Positions 6,701 to 7,014 of a stretch of 7,014 bases of DNA are shown piece by piece. Origin of the DNA: JASEGV01 sp037443545 (GTDB lineage: Bacteria; Bacteroidota; Ignavibacteria; UBA10030; BY39); assembly GCA_037443545.1 (NCBI GenBank), contig JBBIOD010000092.1, forward strand, positions 1 through 7,014, given 5' to 3'. Made by a program: the position numbers and the translations under genes. The first letter of the stretch is position 1. The number at the start of each line of letters is the position of its first letter. The notes beneath the pieces are model-generated. The model was not told the DNA's origin. It searched no databases and saw only the letters and a program-made list of their open reading frames with translations.

Positions 6701-7014
6701 GCCTATACTTTTTCTGAAAATTATATTATCGAAGATACACTCCGCAGGGGGAATGGTTACTGGTTAAAATTTAACGTTGCTCGTGAATATATTCTTGAGG
6801 GGGACGAAATAAAATCTGATACATTTTACGTAAAAGCTGGATGGAATTTAATTGGATCTATCTGTCAACCTGTCGAAGTGAACACGATAATAACAGAACC
6901 GGAAAATATTATTAGTTCAGCATTTTACGGTTACGATTCAGGATACAGAGCTATTCAAGTAATATTGCCAGGACGAGCATACTGGGTGAAAAGTAAACAG
7001 AACGGTAAGTTGAT
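3737..7014 (+). CDS. Secreted multidomain zinc carboxypeptidase, peptidase family M14 (3' end outside window)
   Basis: 1092 residues are visible with no stop. An in-frame TAA at 3731 and the GAGG site fix the start. Residues 1-22 are a signal peptide (cut after AFA); about 23-100 look like a prodomain. About 108-415 are the M14 catalytic domain, which removes C-terminal amino acids from peptides outside the cell. Zinc ligands are H171 and E174 (HAREP) and H308 (NYHTY). Carboxypeptidase A equivalents are R233 (R127), N251-R252 (N144-R145, in DLNRNFG), Y356 (Y248, in GYLVNGDADDW) and E382 (E270, in TPEVG), so it should be active. The tail holds an Ig-like domain (about 424-528), a jelly-roll-like domain ending GFYIDDITLL (531-694), an Ig-like domain of the ASH/choice-of-anchor type (704-804), a β module (810-952) and two GWN modules (963-1092). 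A T9SS sorting domain is expected beyond the window. It may be co-transcribed with gene 2. Confidence 0.95.
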   Translation, partial: MRKLVNTFFLSLIIFLSASAFANYKLIKILIPDDNAFKKLLSTGVDLEGASGKVGDWYQLTVSDSEVNMLMNEGFQISVEIDDLTEFYSSRLSKQPYDALGFGLGSMGGYYTLNEVIGQLDTMRLLFPNLITAKFSIGNSLQGRPIWAVKISKNPDSISTRPEVFYNALTHAREPAGMMSVIYFMWHLLQNYGTDPEATYLVDNRQMYFVSVVNPDGYEANRRIAPNGGGMRRKNMRNVVSDNDDQGVDLNRNFGYMWGYDNSGSSPTPTAATYRGTSAFSEPETQVLRNFCVSRAAYGGIKLVLNYHTYSNLLIYPWGYIPNAETSDSLLYREYAKDMTQYNKYKYGTGNQTVGYLVNGDADDWMHGEQTTKNKILSFTPEVGSASDGFWPSSSRILPLAQENLYPNLYTAYVAGSYLRSQQFSISDSLGDGFLDRGEKFILNLSVRNKGLAASRSVSVRLTSSTPDVTVPKTYISVGDIPATSNQIIPINCSISSRATTGVHAKIYARLTDESGLQIMDTLNLFIGRMNLVFADSASGSTSNWTTGVSWGLSSVFTSPPNSFTDSPTGNYLNNTDNSLTLISNQKISGVTRAVLKFRARWGIEAKYDFVTVEASSNGGSTWTTVKGKYSVNASGIGVQTAGTFGYDGTQSSWVDEEIDVTQFASTLFKFRIRLRSDGSINADGFYIDDITLLTSIVDSAKYVDLTVEPPSIDFGNVNLITKKDSLITIKNLSTSTDTLRGSVQLLDSTDFILTNGGALLIPVGGTFYLNLSFNPKSIGELKDTVRFIHNSDVMASPLLIPLSGISNESTNFLASLTARSDSFSKRIGFGAAAGATNGIDPMFGENELPTLPIPGEFDIRWQISGTNGTLIDIRDTISQENKSNIYSFRVQPHSGNNTIVLAWNQSEFSPGKLNLLDSVTNGNLISIDMKKHDSVSITTLEPWSLLITHEISPVIKVNVNQGWNLVSLPVEMIDSRRNSVFPGAISFAYTFSENYIIEDTLRRGNGYWLKFNVAREYILEGDEIKSDTFYVKAGWNLIGSICQPVEVNTIITEPENIISSAFYGYDSGYRAIQVILPGRAYWVKSKQNGKL
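6164..6592 (+). repeat. All-β 'FGA...ELP' module in gene 3, also present in gene 1
   Basis: Residues about 810-952 contain IGFGAAAGATNGID, ELPTLPIPGEFDIRW, then a strand pattern with TIVLAWN and a late VSITTLEPWSLLI. Gene 1 (about 207-626) shows the same order: LYFGANNNADVG, ELPPQSPFGIFDVRF, ITIEWN and VKISDENVKAIQI. Identity is modest but the motif order and spacing agree. In gene 3 the module lies before the GWN modules, in gene 1 after one. Confidence 0.65.
6623..7012 (+). repeat. Two tandem GWN modules at the visible end of gene 3
   Basis: Copy 1 begins at residue 963 (GWNLVSLPVEM...GNGYWLKF) and copy 2 at 1035 (GWNLIGSICQP...PGRAYWVK), 72 residues apart. Both run from a GWNL(V/I) strand through a central (F/Y)xY segment to a G(x)xYWxK strand. 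Copy 2 is closest to the module at the start of gene 1. They are probably small β-rich accessory units; no function is known to me. Confidence 0.75.

Overview
The window carries three genes, all on the + strand, all for large secreted multidomain proteins. Two of them run off the window edges. The C-terminal sequences of the first two (QNYPNPFNP followed by a YDxLG...SGxYF β-sandwich) are the type IX secretion system (T9SS) type A sorting domain in the form common in Ignavibacteriota and related FCB-group bacteria. With the AT-rich composition, the near absence of a Shine-Dalgarno sequence before gene 2 and the 'GWNL...GYWxK' modules, this suggests an Ignavibacteria/Chlorobi/Bacteroidota-type organism. 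The genus cannot be told from this sequence.

Layout: 3-929 is the 3' end of a secreted protein of unknown main function (gene 1). It shows a GWN module, an all-β 'FGA...ELP' module and a sorting domain. 930-1291 is a non-coding gap with a terminator-like hairpin, short direct repeats, A/T homopolymer tracts and a plausible promoter for gene 2. 1292-3670 is a complete 792-residue protein (gene 2): signal peptide, eight repeats of about 55 residues (probably a β-propeller), an unrecognised middle region and a sorting domain. 3671-3736 is a short gap with a small hairpin and a Shine-Dalgarno site. 3737-7014 is a zinc carboxypeptidase of peptidase family M14 (gene 3), with signal peptide and prodomain, all expected catalytic residues, and a long tail of β-rich domains. 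It is cut by the window end.

How they fit together: genes 2 and 3 may share a transcript (66-bp gap, same strand). All three products are expected to leave the cell through Sec and then, where a sorting domain is visible, T9SS; for gene 3 that domain would lie beyond the window. The best observation is modular. The last 58 residues visible in gene 3 align without gaps to the first 58 visible in gene 1, and an upstream module of gene 3 recurs downstream in gene 1. The two proteins therefore share a tail assembled from the same parts in different order. I see no RNA gene, mobile element, CRISPR array or defence system, and nothing that amounts to a clearly new system.
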